NCBI GenBank assembly: GCA_013811855.1
Contig: JACCUL010000062.1
Coordinates: forward strand, 1 to 8,526
DNA length: 8,526 bases
Direction of reading: 5' to 3'
DNA from: Acidimicrobiia bacterium
GTDB lineage: Bacteria; Actinomycetota; Acidimicrobiia; Acidimicrobiales; Ilumatobacteraceae
The notes beneath the pieces are model-generated. The model ran no database searches. It saw only the letters and a program-made list of their open reading frames with translations, and was not told the DNA's origin. Shown in pieces: positions 1 to 6,171 of this stretch. Within the stretch, counting starts at the first letter, position 1, and each line of letters starts with the position of its first letter. The position numbers were made by a program, and so were the translations under genes.

Positions 1-131
1 ACACAACACCATCCGCACCCGCTCACGACGTCCCGTGAACCATCGGGGTTAGCCGCAGCAGCGAGGCGGACGGCTCGAGCTCGACGCTGATACGTGCCGG
101 CGTGATGGGGGCGGTTCGGGCGGCCGGTCAT
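1..131 (-). CDS. Probable HNH endonuclease, N-terminal part (runs off the left edge)
   Basis: An open frame starts at the ATG at 131-129 and stays open for 43 codons to the window edge. Its ATG overlaps the TGA of the WhiB-like gene (ATGA, 4 bp), the same coupling seen elsewhere in this operon, which is the main reason to accept it as a gene. The peptide begins MTGRPNRPHHAGTYQRRARA, followed by an alanine-rich helix, an N-P-D stretch and a C-G-W-C pair. A basic 'GTYQRRARAVR' helix followed by a CxxC knuckle resembles the start of small phage HNH nucleases, which in actinophages often sit just before the terminase genes and act in DNA packaging. The catalytic H-N-H residues would lie outside the window, so the family is inferred from the N-terminus only; another small zinc-binding DNA protein is possible. 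Confidence 0.5.
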   Translation of the reverse strand, partial: MTGRPNRPHHAGTYQRRARAVRLAAAANPDGSRDVVSGCGWCC

Positions 132-568
132 CGGGCGCTCGGTCTGTTACGCCGTGCTCGTCGGGCGGCCTTGCGTGCGCGGGCGGTCATGCCGCCGAGC
201 ACGCCGTAGTCGAGCGAGGCGTCAGCTATGGCCCACTCGCGGCAGTCGGTGAGCACGGGGCAGCGGCCGCACACGTGCAGGGCGTCGGCGGTGGACTCGC
301 CTCGCACCGGGAAGAACACGGACGGGTCGGTGCCGGCGCAGGCGGCGTGTCGTCGCCAACCTGGTTGGGCGTCGAGCCAGCGGCGTAGCGCGTCGGCCGG
401 GGCGATGTCGGCCGGGTCGGCGTCGAGGGGGAGGTGGTCGAGGGTCATGTCGGCCATGCCGGCGGCGGGCCGAGGAGCCGCTTGGTGTTGGGCCGGGCTG
501 GTAGGCGGTACGGCGACGACCATGTCGCGGTGGGTGGCGACGGCGGCGGCGAGGTCGTGGATTGTCAC
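128..568 (-). CDS. WhiB-like iron-sulfur transcriptional regulator
   Basis: This is a WhiB-family protein: a small actinobacterial [4Fe-4S] regulator that normally works with the main sigma factor. With the GTG start at 568 (146 aa) the cluster ligands are C77, C100, C103 and C109 (C-x22-C-x2-C-x5-C). The family features FFPVRG, CPV, CREWA and the GVLGGMT turn are present, followed by a basic DNA-binding tail rich in R and K. The frame is open up to a TTG at 709, but that would run through the inverted repeat at 624-708. GTG 568 has a weak GAAAG upstream. ATGs at 523, 457 and 448 are also possible and lack a clear ribosome site, so the start is uncertain while the domain is secure. It follows the primase-helicase in the leftward operon and is coupled by ATGA to the HNH-like gene. 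WhiB-like genes occur in mycobacteriophages, where phage TM4 WhiB represses host whiB2; a similar host-directed or late-gene role here is inference. Confidence 0.88.
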   Translation of the reverse strand: MTIHDLAAAVATHRDMVVAVPPTSPAQHQAAPRPAAGMADMTLDHLPLDADPADIAPADALRRWLDAQPGWRRHAACAGTDPSVFFPVRGESTADALHVCGRCPVLTDCREWAIADASLDYGVLGGMTARARKAARRARRNRPSAR

Positions 569-589
569 GACCAGGGCTTTCGTGCACAG

Positions 590-610
590 CGATTGGGAGT
601 GACCCCATCG
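590..610. promoter_or_regulatory. Imperfect palindrome, possible operator ahead of whiB
   Basis: CGATTGGG at 590-597 and CCCCATCG at 603-610 form arms matching at 7 of 8 positions around the 5-base spacer AGTGA. It lies just upstream of the chosen WhiB-like start and 13 bp from the large inverted repeat. The size suits a dimeric regulator. It could equally be part of the proposed replication origin. No convincing -10/-35 pair was found beside it. Confidence 0.35.
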
Positions 611-623
611 CGAAACCGCAGCG

Positions 624-708
624 TGGACGCTATTGGACGCTTGTTCCGTATAACCGCTCGCGCGTGCGTGGGTGTGCGCCATACGGAGCAAGCGTCCATA
701 AGCGTCCA
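624..708. repeat. 85-bp inverted repeat with four TGGACGCT iterons; candidate replication origin
   Basis: The left arm (624-651) and the reverse complement of the right arm (681-708) match at 25 of 28 positions, separated by a 29-bp GC-rich spacer. Each arm contains the octamer TGGACGCT twice at a 10-bp period: 624-631 and 634-641 in one direction, 691-698 and 701-708 in the other. Each arm then has a TCCGTAT block at its inner end (645-651 and 681-687). I saw no other copies in the element. The right arm ends 9 bp from the primase-helicase stop codon. In SaPIs and phage P4 the replication initiator, a primase or SF3 helicase, binds iterons near its own gene, so an origin is the best reading. 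The spacer is not AT-rich, which is unlike SaPI origins. An operator for whiB or a structured 3' RNA element are alternatives. Confidence 0.6.
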
Positions 709-716
709 AGATCTGC

Positions 717-3128
717 TCATCGGAGCCTCATCCCAAGCCAACAGCGACGTTCGGACCCGACACGGCCGGTGTCGAATCCGCGTGCCGCCAGGTCCCTTCC
801 GAGGCGTTGTGGTGACCAGGCGGTCTCGCCGGCATCGGCACACCACGCCTCGTAGGCGGTGCGGAGATCGCGGGCGGTGACGTACTCGGCCTCGTCGCTG
901 GTGTCGATGGTGTCAGCGAGGAACTTGCCGAGGTGGTCCTCACCGCGCCGGTAGTCCTCGGTGGCGAGGCGCACGCTGTCGGGCTCGTCGAGCCCGCGTT
1001 GGCTCCAGTCGACGGCGCCGGCCACGACCCAGTTGAGGATGCCCGACGCCTCCGCGGCGAGCTTGGAGGCGAGGTGCTCATCTCGTTCGCTGGCCGGGAT
1101 CGTGACGTCCCACGAGATCAGCCGCACACGACGCCAGATCCCTTCGTCGATGCCTCGCACCCGGGGTCGGTGGTTGGTGTGCATAAACGCTGTCCATGAC
1201 GGCTCGAAGGACCACTCGTCCTCGCGCATCCGTCGTGCGCGCAGCGTGTCGCCGCCGGTGAGGTTCTTCACCTGTTCCTCGTCGAGCCGGTCGTCCTGGG
1301 AGGTCTCGGGGGCGACGAGCATCCGAGCTCGGAACAAGGATGCGACGTGGGTGGGGTGTCCTTCGTGGCGTCCGGCGACGAGCAGCGACTTGTGCGGGAT
1401 CACCGAGAACGGGCCCAGCACGGCGGCGATCGCTCCGAAGAACTTGCTCTTGCCGTTGGCGCCGGTGCCGACATTGACGAACAGGTTCTCGACTGGATGA
1501 CCGGTGGCGGCCGATCCGATGGCGCGTTGCAGGAACCCGCGAACGTCGGCATCGGGTTGCCATCGGCGGACGCAGGCGTCCCACAGCGGAGCCGGCGCCG
1601 CCGGGTCGTACATGACCGGCGCCTGCATGGTGAGCAGGTCGTCAGGATCGTGCGGTCGCAGCGTGCCGGAGCGCAGATTGACGGTGCCGTTGAGGGTGTT
1701 CAGCGACCACGGGTCGGCGTCGAGCGCGTGGTGGTCGACGAGGACGCCAGGCACACCACGTGCGAGACGCAGCATGTTCGCCAGCGACGACGCCTGCTCG
1801 CTGCGCAACGCGAACCGCCAGACTGCCTCGCGTTGCTTCCCGGTGAGATCGGCGGCCAGGCGCAGCAGTCGGCGCGGGACTTGCTTGGCTTTCTCGGTGA
1901 CGAGCGCTTCGCCGGTGTCGAGGATCCACACTCCGTCGTCGTCGCTGTAGGTGATCCACTTCTGCCAACCGTGTACGTGCCGGATCCGCCCGTCCGCAGC
2001 AGCGACCAGCCGCGATGCGTTCCCGACGTCGGTGGCGTGGAACCCGTCGGGCAGCGCTGCTTCGTCGTCGATCGGTCCGTCGTCGGTGCTCGCCGTGTCG
2101 GTGACCTTCCGCTCGGGCGCGGTCGGCGTGTTCGGCTTCGCGTTGCGGATCTTGGTCACGGCGCGCGCCACCTCGATGTCGAGCCGAGCACCGAACTTCG
2201 CCGACGTCGGCTCGTGCTGGCGCATCAACGTCAGCACCTGGCCGTCGGTGAAACCGGCGTCGACGCACATGCCGGTCACCCGGTAGCTGCGCTTGGACCT
2301 GTCCATGCCGTCGGTGACCTTCTCGGCGATCGCTTCGGCCAGCGGATCGTTGACGTCGGGGACGTCCTCGGGTGTCGGGATCGCGGCGAGGTTGGCGGCT
2401 GCGTGCTCGACTGGCGGCAACAGGTCGTCAAGCGTGTCGACGGTCCACCGCGCCTCACAGAGCTGGTCGACGAGATGCACCGACCCTGGCGGTCCGACGC
2501 CGAGGGTGTCGGGCTTGCGGTTCAGGGTGCCGGCGGGTCGCAGGTAGGCGCCGTGTCGGGCGACGGCCGGATCGGCGGCGAGGTAGGCAGCGAGCCGTCC
2601 GAGCAGGTCTGTGGCGACGTCAGGCTCGGCGGGTTCGACGAGTGGCACGTAGAGGTGGTGCCGGTCGGGAGCGGAGCCGCTGGCCACCCGCCAGGCTCCA
2701 CCGTTGACGAGCTGGCGGATGCGTCCGGGGTGAGGTTCACCGTCGAGGTCGGCCCACAGCGCCGAGACCGGCAGCGGCTTGCGGGTCGCCTCCTTGCGGC
2801 CCGGCACCGACGCCGACAGCTTGCGCACCGGGTTCTCGCTCAGCGACGGCGTGAAGTACACATCGGCGCCCGACACGACACCATGGCGCACCGCCTCGAC
2901 AATCTCGGTGCGTTGCGTCGGCCACCGAAACGACCGTTCGTTCCACGTTCCGTGCTCGACCTTCCCGCTGGCGGTCACCCGCTGATCGGAGCCGAACCCG
3001 ACGAACAGGTGACCCCTGACCTCGCCGAGCACGGCGTCGAGGTGCTCGCCGGTATCCCCGGGCTCGGAATCATCCGCCGCCGGCGGATCGCCAAACATGT
3101 CGAGGGTGTGACGCTCGGCGGCGGTCAC
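717..3128 (-). CDS. Bifunctional primase-helicase (AEP-type primase plus D5/P4-type SF3 helicase)
   Basis: This is the replication protein of the element, predicted to make primers and unwind DNA at its origin. With the GTG start at 3128 it has 803 residues. Residues about 40-240 look like an archaeo-eukaryotic-type primase: WADLD at 125-129 fits the acidic metal-binding motif, and RHHLYV at 156-161 fits the histidine motif. Residues about 500-690 form the helicase: Walker A GTGANGKS at 554-561, MLVAPET at 603-609 as Walker B-like strand, an LTGGDTLRARRMRED block, TNHRP at 651-655 as the sensor, and IWRR at 664-667 with a likely arginine finger. The C-terminal 70 residues look like a winged-helix DNA-binding part. 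GTG 3128 overlaps the upstream stop by 4 bp (GTGA) with GGTGAG just before it; another GTG at 3173 has no ribosome site. A repeat-rich candidate origin follows directly. Confidence 0.9.
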   Translation of the reverse strand: MTAAERHTLDMFGDPPAADDSEPGDTGEHLDAVLGEVRGHLFVGFGSDQRVTASGKVEHGTWNERSFRWPTQRTEIVEAVRHGVVSGADVYFTPSLSENPVRKLSASVPGRKEATRKPLPVSALWADLDGEPHPGRIRQLVNGGAWRVASGSAPDRHHLYVPLVEPAEPDVATDLLGRLAAYLAADPAVARHGAYLRPAGTLNRKPDTLGVGPPGSVHLVDQLCEARWTVDTLDDLLPPVEHAAANLAAIPTPEDVPDVNDPLAEAIAEKVTDGMDRSKRSYRVTGMCVDAGFTDGQVLTLMRQHEPTSAKFGARLDIEVARAVTKIRNAKPNTPTAPERKVTDTASTDDGPIDDEAALPDGFHATDVGNASRLVAAADGRIRHVHGWQKWITYSDDDGVWILDTGEALVTEKAKQVPRRLLRLAADLTGKQREAVWRFALRSEQASSLANMLRLARGVPGVLVDHHALDADPWSLNTLNGTVNLRSGTLRPHDPDDLLTMQAPVMYDPAAPAPLWDACVRRWQPDADVRGFLQRAIGSAATGHPVENLFVNVGTGANGKSKFFGAIAAVLGPFSVIPHKSLLVAGRHEGHPTHVASLFRARMLVAPETSQDDRLDEEQVKNLTGGDTLRARRMREDEWSFEPSWTAFMHTNHRPRVRGIDEGIWRRVRLISWDVTIPASERDEHLASKLAAEASGILNWVVAGAVDWSQRGLDEPDSVRLATEDYRRGEDHLGKFLADTIDTSDEAEYVTARDLRTAYEAWCADAGETAWSPQRLGRDLAARGFDTGRVGSERRCWLGMRLR

Positions 3129-3517
3129 GAGCTCACCGCCAGCGTTGTCGAGCACGCCGAGCACGCGCCCCACCCGAAGGCGACGACGATGCCGATCGCC
3201 GCCCGCCGCCCGCGGCCCAGGCTGACGGTTGTGTCAATCTCGACGGGGTTGCACAGCCCGAGGTAGGCATCGCCGCCGCGGTCGAGCGCTTTCCCGCACA
3301 CGTCGCAGGTGAATTCCTCGACCCATGTGTGACAGTCGACGTGGGTCGCCGCGCAGGCCAAGCAGCGCACTATGTGCGGATGCTGGACGCACAGGTAGCC
3401 CGTCCCGGTGCGTTCGAGGTGGCGGCAGCCGGTGCCGTTGCGTTCGACGCGGTCGACGATCGTGGTCAGCCGCCGGTGCACGGCATCGGGGAGGACCGCG
3501 ACCACTAGACCGGTCAC
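3125..3517 (-). CDS. Small cysteine- and histidine-rich zinc-binding protein
   Basis: This is a 130-residue protein from the GTG at 3517, chosen because it overlaps the upstream TGA by 4 bp (GTGA), as at the next junction. Many paired Cys and His residues suggest two or more zinc sites: C31, C43, H46/H48, C52-x2-C55, H59, C62, then C71-x2-C74 and C89, with a last CxxC at 119-122. The pattern 'C-R-H-L...Y-L-C-V-Q-H-P...C-L-A-C' recalls short zinc-ribbon proteins common in actinobacterial prophages and plasmids, which have no assigned function. Its place between the Xis-like gene and the primase-helicase suggests a part in element replication or regulation, but the sequence does not show which. 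The C-terminal tail (about residues 95-130) is basic, then hydrophobic. Confidence 0.75.
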   Translation of the reverse strand: MTGLVVAVLPDAVHRRLTTIVDRVERNGTGCRHLERTGTGYLCVQHPHIVRCLACAATHVDCHTWVEEFTCDVCGKALDRGGDAYLGLCNPVEIDTTVSLGRGRRAAIGIVVAFGWGACSACSTTLAVSS

Positions 3518-3915
3518 GACGCCACCGCCGTTGCGTCGCTGAAACCCTGCGATCGCGGGGTCCTGACGGGCGTCCAGTAGCGGTCCCCGTCGGCCCGTTC
3601 GACGTGCTCGAAACCGGTGAGGGTGGCGGGGTCGGTGCAGGCACCGCGGACGAGGTGTCGATCCGCCGCGGACGATGACGAGAACGTGCGGTGACAGCAC
3701 ACGGCGTGGGCCGCCGCCGTCCCGGACCACGAGGCGTGGCAGCGGCGGCAATGGCCGCCTCGATGCCAGCTCGGCCAGCGGCCATGCTCGGCACAGACCG
3801 GACATGCCGACACGTCGGGTGTAAGGTTCAGGGTGATCGCTTTGGCCGGTGATCCTGCTCCGCCGTCAGGTCCCCTCCTGGCGGCGGCGGCGCGTCCGGG
3901 GTCAGGCCGGTGCAT
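3514..3915 (-). CDS. Phage-type zinc-binding protein with FDXHR-like motif
   Basis: A 133-residue protein if it starts at ATG 3915; the frame is open further upstream. ATG 3915 overlaps the Xis-like gene by 14 bp and has only a weak GGCGG ahead. A GTG at 3813 would still keep all zinc ligands. The first ribbon is C38-x2-C41 with C56-x2-C59, followed by HASW. The second is C73-C74-H75-R-T-F, then D-R-H87 and C93. The arrangement C-x-H-R-T-F...D-x-H-x5-C-x-D-P, followed by a W-T-P sequence, matches the zinc-binding domain found in many actinophage proteins that carry an F-D-x-H-R signature, here varied to A-D-R-H. The function of that family is unknown. It is coupled by GTGA to the next zinc protein, so the two are probably made together. 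Confidence 0.72.
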   Translation of the reverse strand: MHRPDPGRAAAARRGPDGGAGSPAKAITLNLTPDVSACPVCAEHGRWPSWHRGGHCRRCHASWSGTAAAHAVCCHRTFSSSSAADRHLVRGACTDPATLTGFEHVERADGDRYWTPVRTPRSQGFSDATAVAS

Positions 3916-4090
3916 CCGGACCGCCGTGCTTCTGAGACTCCAGCCAGGCCTCAACCTCATCGAGCCGGTAGCGCCGATGGCGTCCGATCTTCCTGTACGC
4001 CGGCCCCTTCCCGAGATACGCCCACGTGTCCAACGTTCGCTGCGGCACCTTGAGCATGGCGGCCAATTCCGGTGAGTCGATGAGCGTCAT
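3902..4090 (-). CDS. Excisionase-like helix-turn-helix protein (AlpA/MerR-type fold)
   Basis: A 62-residue DNA-binding protein, probably the recombination directionality factor or a regulator of the leftward operon. From ATG 4090 the peptide begins MTLIDSPELAAMLKVPQRTL, continues with 'DTWAYLGKGPAYRKIGRHRRYRLDEVEAWLESQ', and ends with a short tail. This is the classic small winged HTH layout: helix-turn-helix at about residues 6-26, a basic wing at 31-41, then a closing helix. The start is supported by GAGAGGA about 9 bp upstream. The frame extends to an ATG at 4168, but that part runs through the control region and is unlikely to be translated. It is the first gene of the leftward operon, facing the repressor-integrase pair, as excisionases often are. 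Confidence 0.85.
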   Translation of the reverse strand: MTLIDSPELAAMLKVPQRTLDTWAYLGKGPAYRKIGRHRRYRLDEVEAWLESQKHGGPDAPA

Positions 4091-4116
4091 TATCGGTAGT
4101 CCTCTCGTTCGGAGTG

Positions 4117-4131
4117 GGCACGTTGCGTGCC
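4117..4131. promoter_or_regulatory. Perfect palindrome, candidate repressor operator O1
   Basis: GGCACG-TTG-CGTGCC is an exact 6-bp inverted repeat with a 3-base spacer, within the leader of the Xis-like gene. It would lie near the start of the leftward transcript if the weak TAACTT (minus strand, plus coordinates 4140-4145) is the -10. No good -35 accompanies it. Binding here by the divergently encoded XRE repressor would shut off the excision and replication operon. Confidence 0.5.
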
Positions 4132-4153
4132 AGTTCCGAAAGTTACACGAGCC

Positions 4154-4183
4154 TTGACGTGACAGCACGAATAGTCCTAGAAT
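4154..4183 (+). promoter_or_regulatory. Promoter of the repressor-integrase operon
   Basis: TTGACG (4154-4159) and TAGAAT (4178-4183) are each one base off the sigma-70 type consensus and are 18 bp apart. Transcription should start about 7 bp past the -10, at about 4190, while the repressor ATG is at 4192. The message is therefore probably leaderless or nearly so, which fits the lack of a ribosome binding site ahead of that ATG. Confidence 0.7.
4158..4169. promoter_or_regulatory. Inverted repeat inside the repressor promoter, candidate operator O2
   Basis: CGTG-ACAG-CACG lies across the -35 edge and spacer of the repressor promoter. It shares the CACG/CGTG half-sites of the palindrome at 4117-4131, and another CACG half-site is at 4146-4149. 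Repressor bound here would control its own transcription. Half-sites this short occur by chance in GC-rich DNA, so the clustering is suggestive only. Confidence 0.4.
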
Positions 4184-4191
4184 CGGACACC

Positions 4192-4839
4192 ATGCCGACA
4201 GCAGTCAACCCCAAACCCCTGGCGCCGCTGCCATCCGAAGCCCTCCGCAGCCGCCTGCTCGACCTGCGTAACAAGCGCGGCTGGACCCAGGACGAGGTCG
4301 CCTCGCGGATGGACGAGCTTGGGTACAGCTGGGTGCGCAGCACCGTGGCGAAGGTCGAGCTCGGACAACGAGGCGTGACGGTGGACGAGCTTGTGGCCCT
4401 CGCGTACGTGCTGGGGGCTTCGCCGGCAGCGCTGCTCGTGGCGAACGCGGGACCGGCGCGGATTGCGCCGAACATCGCGACGTCAACCGAGAACCTCTGG
4501 CGCTGGATGACCGGCGCGAAGGCGTCGGGCGGTCGCCGCATCGATCCGAAGCGCAAGGTCCCACAAGTGCCGCCCGACCCGGCGTCGGTCGACCGGCGGT
4601 TCTACCTGGAGGCCTGTCCGGATTTCGTTTTCTTGGCGGAGACACGTCTGTCCGGCCTCCGCAATCTGATCGGCACGATCGCGTCCGTCCAATCGCTTGC
4701 CGGTGCCGAGCTTGAGACGACAGACGATCGCAGTCGAGTTCTCGCCGCGATCGACCACCTGCTCGAGGGCGCAGAGACGGACATCGCCCTGCTACGACAC
4801 CGAGCCCGCGTCGAGGCGGAACAGGAGGATCAGCCATGA
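4192..4839 (+). CDS. XRE-family (HTH_3) transcriptional repressor of the element
   Basis: A 215-residue regulator, the likely CI-like switch protein of the element. Residues about 18-82 form an HTH_3 domain: LRNKRGWTQDEVASRM is the recognisable 'rGwTQ-eeva' helix pair, followed by the recognition helix with STVAKVELGQR and the closing 'T-V-D-E-L-V-A-L-A-Y-V-L-G' helix. The rest (about 90-215) has no recognised domain; its end is helical and charged and could serve for dimer formation. There is no LexA-type peptidase signature that I can see, so RecA-driven self-cleavage is not suggested. ATG 4192 was chosen over ATG 4114 because it begins right before the HTH region and sits at the predicted transcription start. 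The TGA overlaps the integrase ATG, so repressor and integrase share a message. Confidence 0.87.
   Translation: MPTAVNPKPLAPLPSEALRSRLLDLRNKRGWTQDEVASRMDELGYSWVRSTVAKVELGQRGVTVDELVALAYVLGASPAALLVANAGPARIAPNIATSTENLWRWMTGAKASGGRRIDPKRKVPQVPPDPASVDRRFYLEACPDFVFLAETRLSGLRNLIGTIASVQSLAGAELETTDDRSRVLAAIDHLLEGAETDIALLRHRARVEAEQEDQP
4823..4828 (+). promoter_or_regulatory. Strong ribosome binding site for the integrase
   Basis: AGGAGG lies 7 bases before ATG 4836 and inside the end of the repressor gene. It fixes the integrase start and contrasts with the leaderless repressor on the same message. Confidence 0.8.
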
Positions 4840-5930
4840 GCATCGAGCGCAAGCCGAACGGCAACTACCTCGCCCGCTGGCGCGATCCGGCCGGCCGTCA
4901 ACGCGCCAGGAGCTTCGACCGCAAGCTCGACGCCGACCGATTCCTCGCCACGGTCACCGTGGACGCGTTGCGGGGCGCCTACATCGATCCGGACGCCGGG
5001 CGGGAGACGGTGGCGGTGTTCGCCGGCCGGTGGGCCGAGGGGCAGCCGTGGCGGCCATCAAGCCGCGAGCGGGTCCGTCATGTGCTCGGCGCGCAGATCG
5101 TGCCGGCGTTCGGCCGTCACCAGCTCCGCGCCGTCACCCGGTCAGAGGTGCAGGCATGGGTCGGACGAATGAGCGCCGACGGCCTGGCAGCGTCGACAGT
5201 CGAGTCGTACTTCCGGGTGCTCGCCGCGGTGATGCGGGCCGCGCGCGCCGATCGGCTGATCCACGAGTCGCCGTGTGACGGGGTTCGGCTGCCTCGGGCG
5301 GATCGGGCCGGATCGGCGCTGGTTCCGCTGACGGTCGAGCAGGTCTACGCGATCGCCGGGGCCGTGCCGACGCAGTACCGGGCGCTCGTGATCACTTCGG
5401 CGGGGCTCGGGTTGCGCCAGGGCGAGGCCTGCGGCCTCACCGTCGACCGGGTCGACTTCCTGCGGCGCCGAGTGACGATCGATCGGCAGTTGGTGACGCC
5501 GACCTCGGGTCCGGTGTGCTTCGGGCCGACGAAAACGCCGAGCTCGAACCGGGTGGTCACGTTGCCGGACACGGTCAGTCACGCCCTCGCCGCGCACCTC
5601 GAGCGTCACGGGCCGGGTGAGTCGGGGCTGATCTTCACGTCGTCGACGCGGGCGCCGTTGCGCCGGTCGACGTGGTCGGACTCGTTCCGCGCTGCGACGC
5701 GACGGCTGGGGATCGACGCCAGCACTCACGACCTGCGTCACCATTGCGCCTCGATGCTGATCGCGGCGGGGTGTTCCGTGACGGCGGTGCAGCACTTCCT
5801 CGGCCACAAGAACGCGAGCGAGACGCTCGACACGTACTCGCATCTGTGGCCGGACGACGAGGACCGGATCAGGGCTGCGATCGACGCCGGGCTCGGGTTG
5901 CGGGCCGCAGGGGTGTCCGATGCGGTGTGA
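4836..5930 (+). CDS. int: Tyrosine recombinase, phage-type site-specific integrase
   Basis: A 364-residue integrase that would insert and, with the Xis-like protein, excise the element. The N-terminus (about 1-60) begins 'SIERKPNGNYLARWRDPAGRQR', the usual arm-binding three-strand domain. Residues 60-155 are a SAM-like core-binding domain. Residues 163-345 form the catalytic domain with R194 (GLGLRQGEACGL), K233 (PTKTPSSNR), H298-x-x-R301 (HDLRHH), H324 (FLGHKNASETL) and the nucleophile Y334 (DTYSHL). All active-site residues are present and the length is normal, so the enzyme looks functional. It overlaps the repressor stop by 4 bp behind a strong AGGAGG. Its position at the right end of the element, facing rnpB, fits an attachment site immediately downstream. 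Confidence 0.95.
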   Translation: MSIERKPNGNYLARWRDPAGRQRARSFDRKLDADRFLATVTVDALRGAYIDPDAGRETVAVFAGRWAEGQPWRPSSRERVRHVLGAQIVPAFGRHQLRAVTRSEVQAWVGRMSADGLAASTVESYFRVLAAVMRAARADRLIHESPCDGVRLPRADRAGSALVPLTVEQVYAIAGAVPTQYRALVITSAGLGLRQGEACGLTVDRVDFLRRRVTIDRQLVTPTSGPVCFGPTKTPSSNRVVTLPDTVSHALAAHLERHGPGESGLIFTSSTRAPLRRSTWSDSFRAATRRLGIDASTHDLRHHCASMLIAAGCSVTAVQHFLGHKNASETLDTYSHLWPDDEDRIRAAIDAGLGLRAAGVSDAV

Positions 5931-6150
5931 ACCGCCGGCGCTCAGCCCGGGATGGCATGAACGGCTCGACGAGTTGACCGAGGTGCTTCTATGGGAGCTC
6001 GGCGAGCTGCGTGAGATGGTCGAGGAGTCTCGCGGCGGCGTGGCCGGCGTGGAGCGGCAGGCATTGACGGCGGCGTTCGGCCGGTTGTACGCCGACGTCA
6101 CCACCAGTCGAGAGTCGTTCACCCGCGAGATGATCTCGCTCACGGGGTGA
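5920..6150 (+). CDS. Small hypothetical protein, coupled to the integrase
   Basis: This 76-residue frame starts at ATG 5920, 11 bases inside the end of the integrase gene, with CAGGGG about 7 bases upstream. I do not recognise a family. After the first 12 residues it is predicted to be mostly helical, with an acidic stretch 'LDELTEVLLWELGELREMVEE' whose hydrophobic spacing could form a short coiled coil, and a second helix ending TREMISLTG. There is no membrane segment or zinc motif. It is the last gene of the rightward message and the last before the predicted attachment region. It could be an accessory protein for recombination, or an unselected frame; the overlap and ribosome site slightly favour a real gene. 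Confidence 0.5.
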   Translation: MRCEPPALSPGWHERLDELTEVLLWELGELREMVEESRGGVAGVERQALTAAFGRLYADVTTSRESFTREMISLTG

Positions 6151-6171
6151 TCGACGCCGGCCTCGGTGCCG

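Noticed and set aside
41..65. Second attachment copy near the left edge (a GTTAGC match to 6201-6206)
   Set aside because: Only six or so bases agree and the symmetry of the right-hand core is absent. The left end of the element is most likely outside the window.
652..680. AT-rich melting region within the candidate origin
   Set aside because: The spacer is GC-rich, so no classical unwinding element can be claimed there.
569..709. Extended WhiB-like N-terminus from TTG 709
   Set aside because: The added residues are the translation of the inverted repeat and look unlike any WhiB; there is no supporting ribosome site.
1347..3266. 639-residue open frame on the plus strand opposite the primase-helicase
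   Set aside because: It is a low-complexity, Arg/Gly/Val-rich antisense frame with no domain, as expected opposite a long GC-rich gene whose own strand has clear catalytic motifs.
3518..3805. Long N-terminal extension of the second zinc protein
   Set aside because: This part is an Arg/Pro-rich overlap of the preceding zinc gene in another frame. The GTGA start at 3517 explains the junction better.
4091..4168. 26-residue N-terminal extension of the Xis-like protein from ATG 4168
   Set aside because: It would cover the control region and both palindromes, whereas ATG 4090 has a good ribosome site and begins right at the HTH domain.
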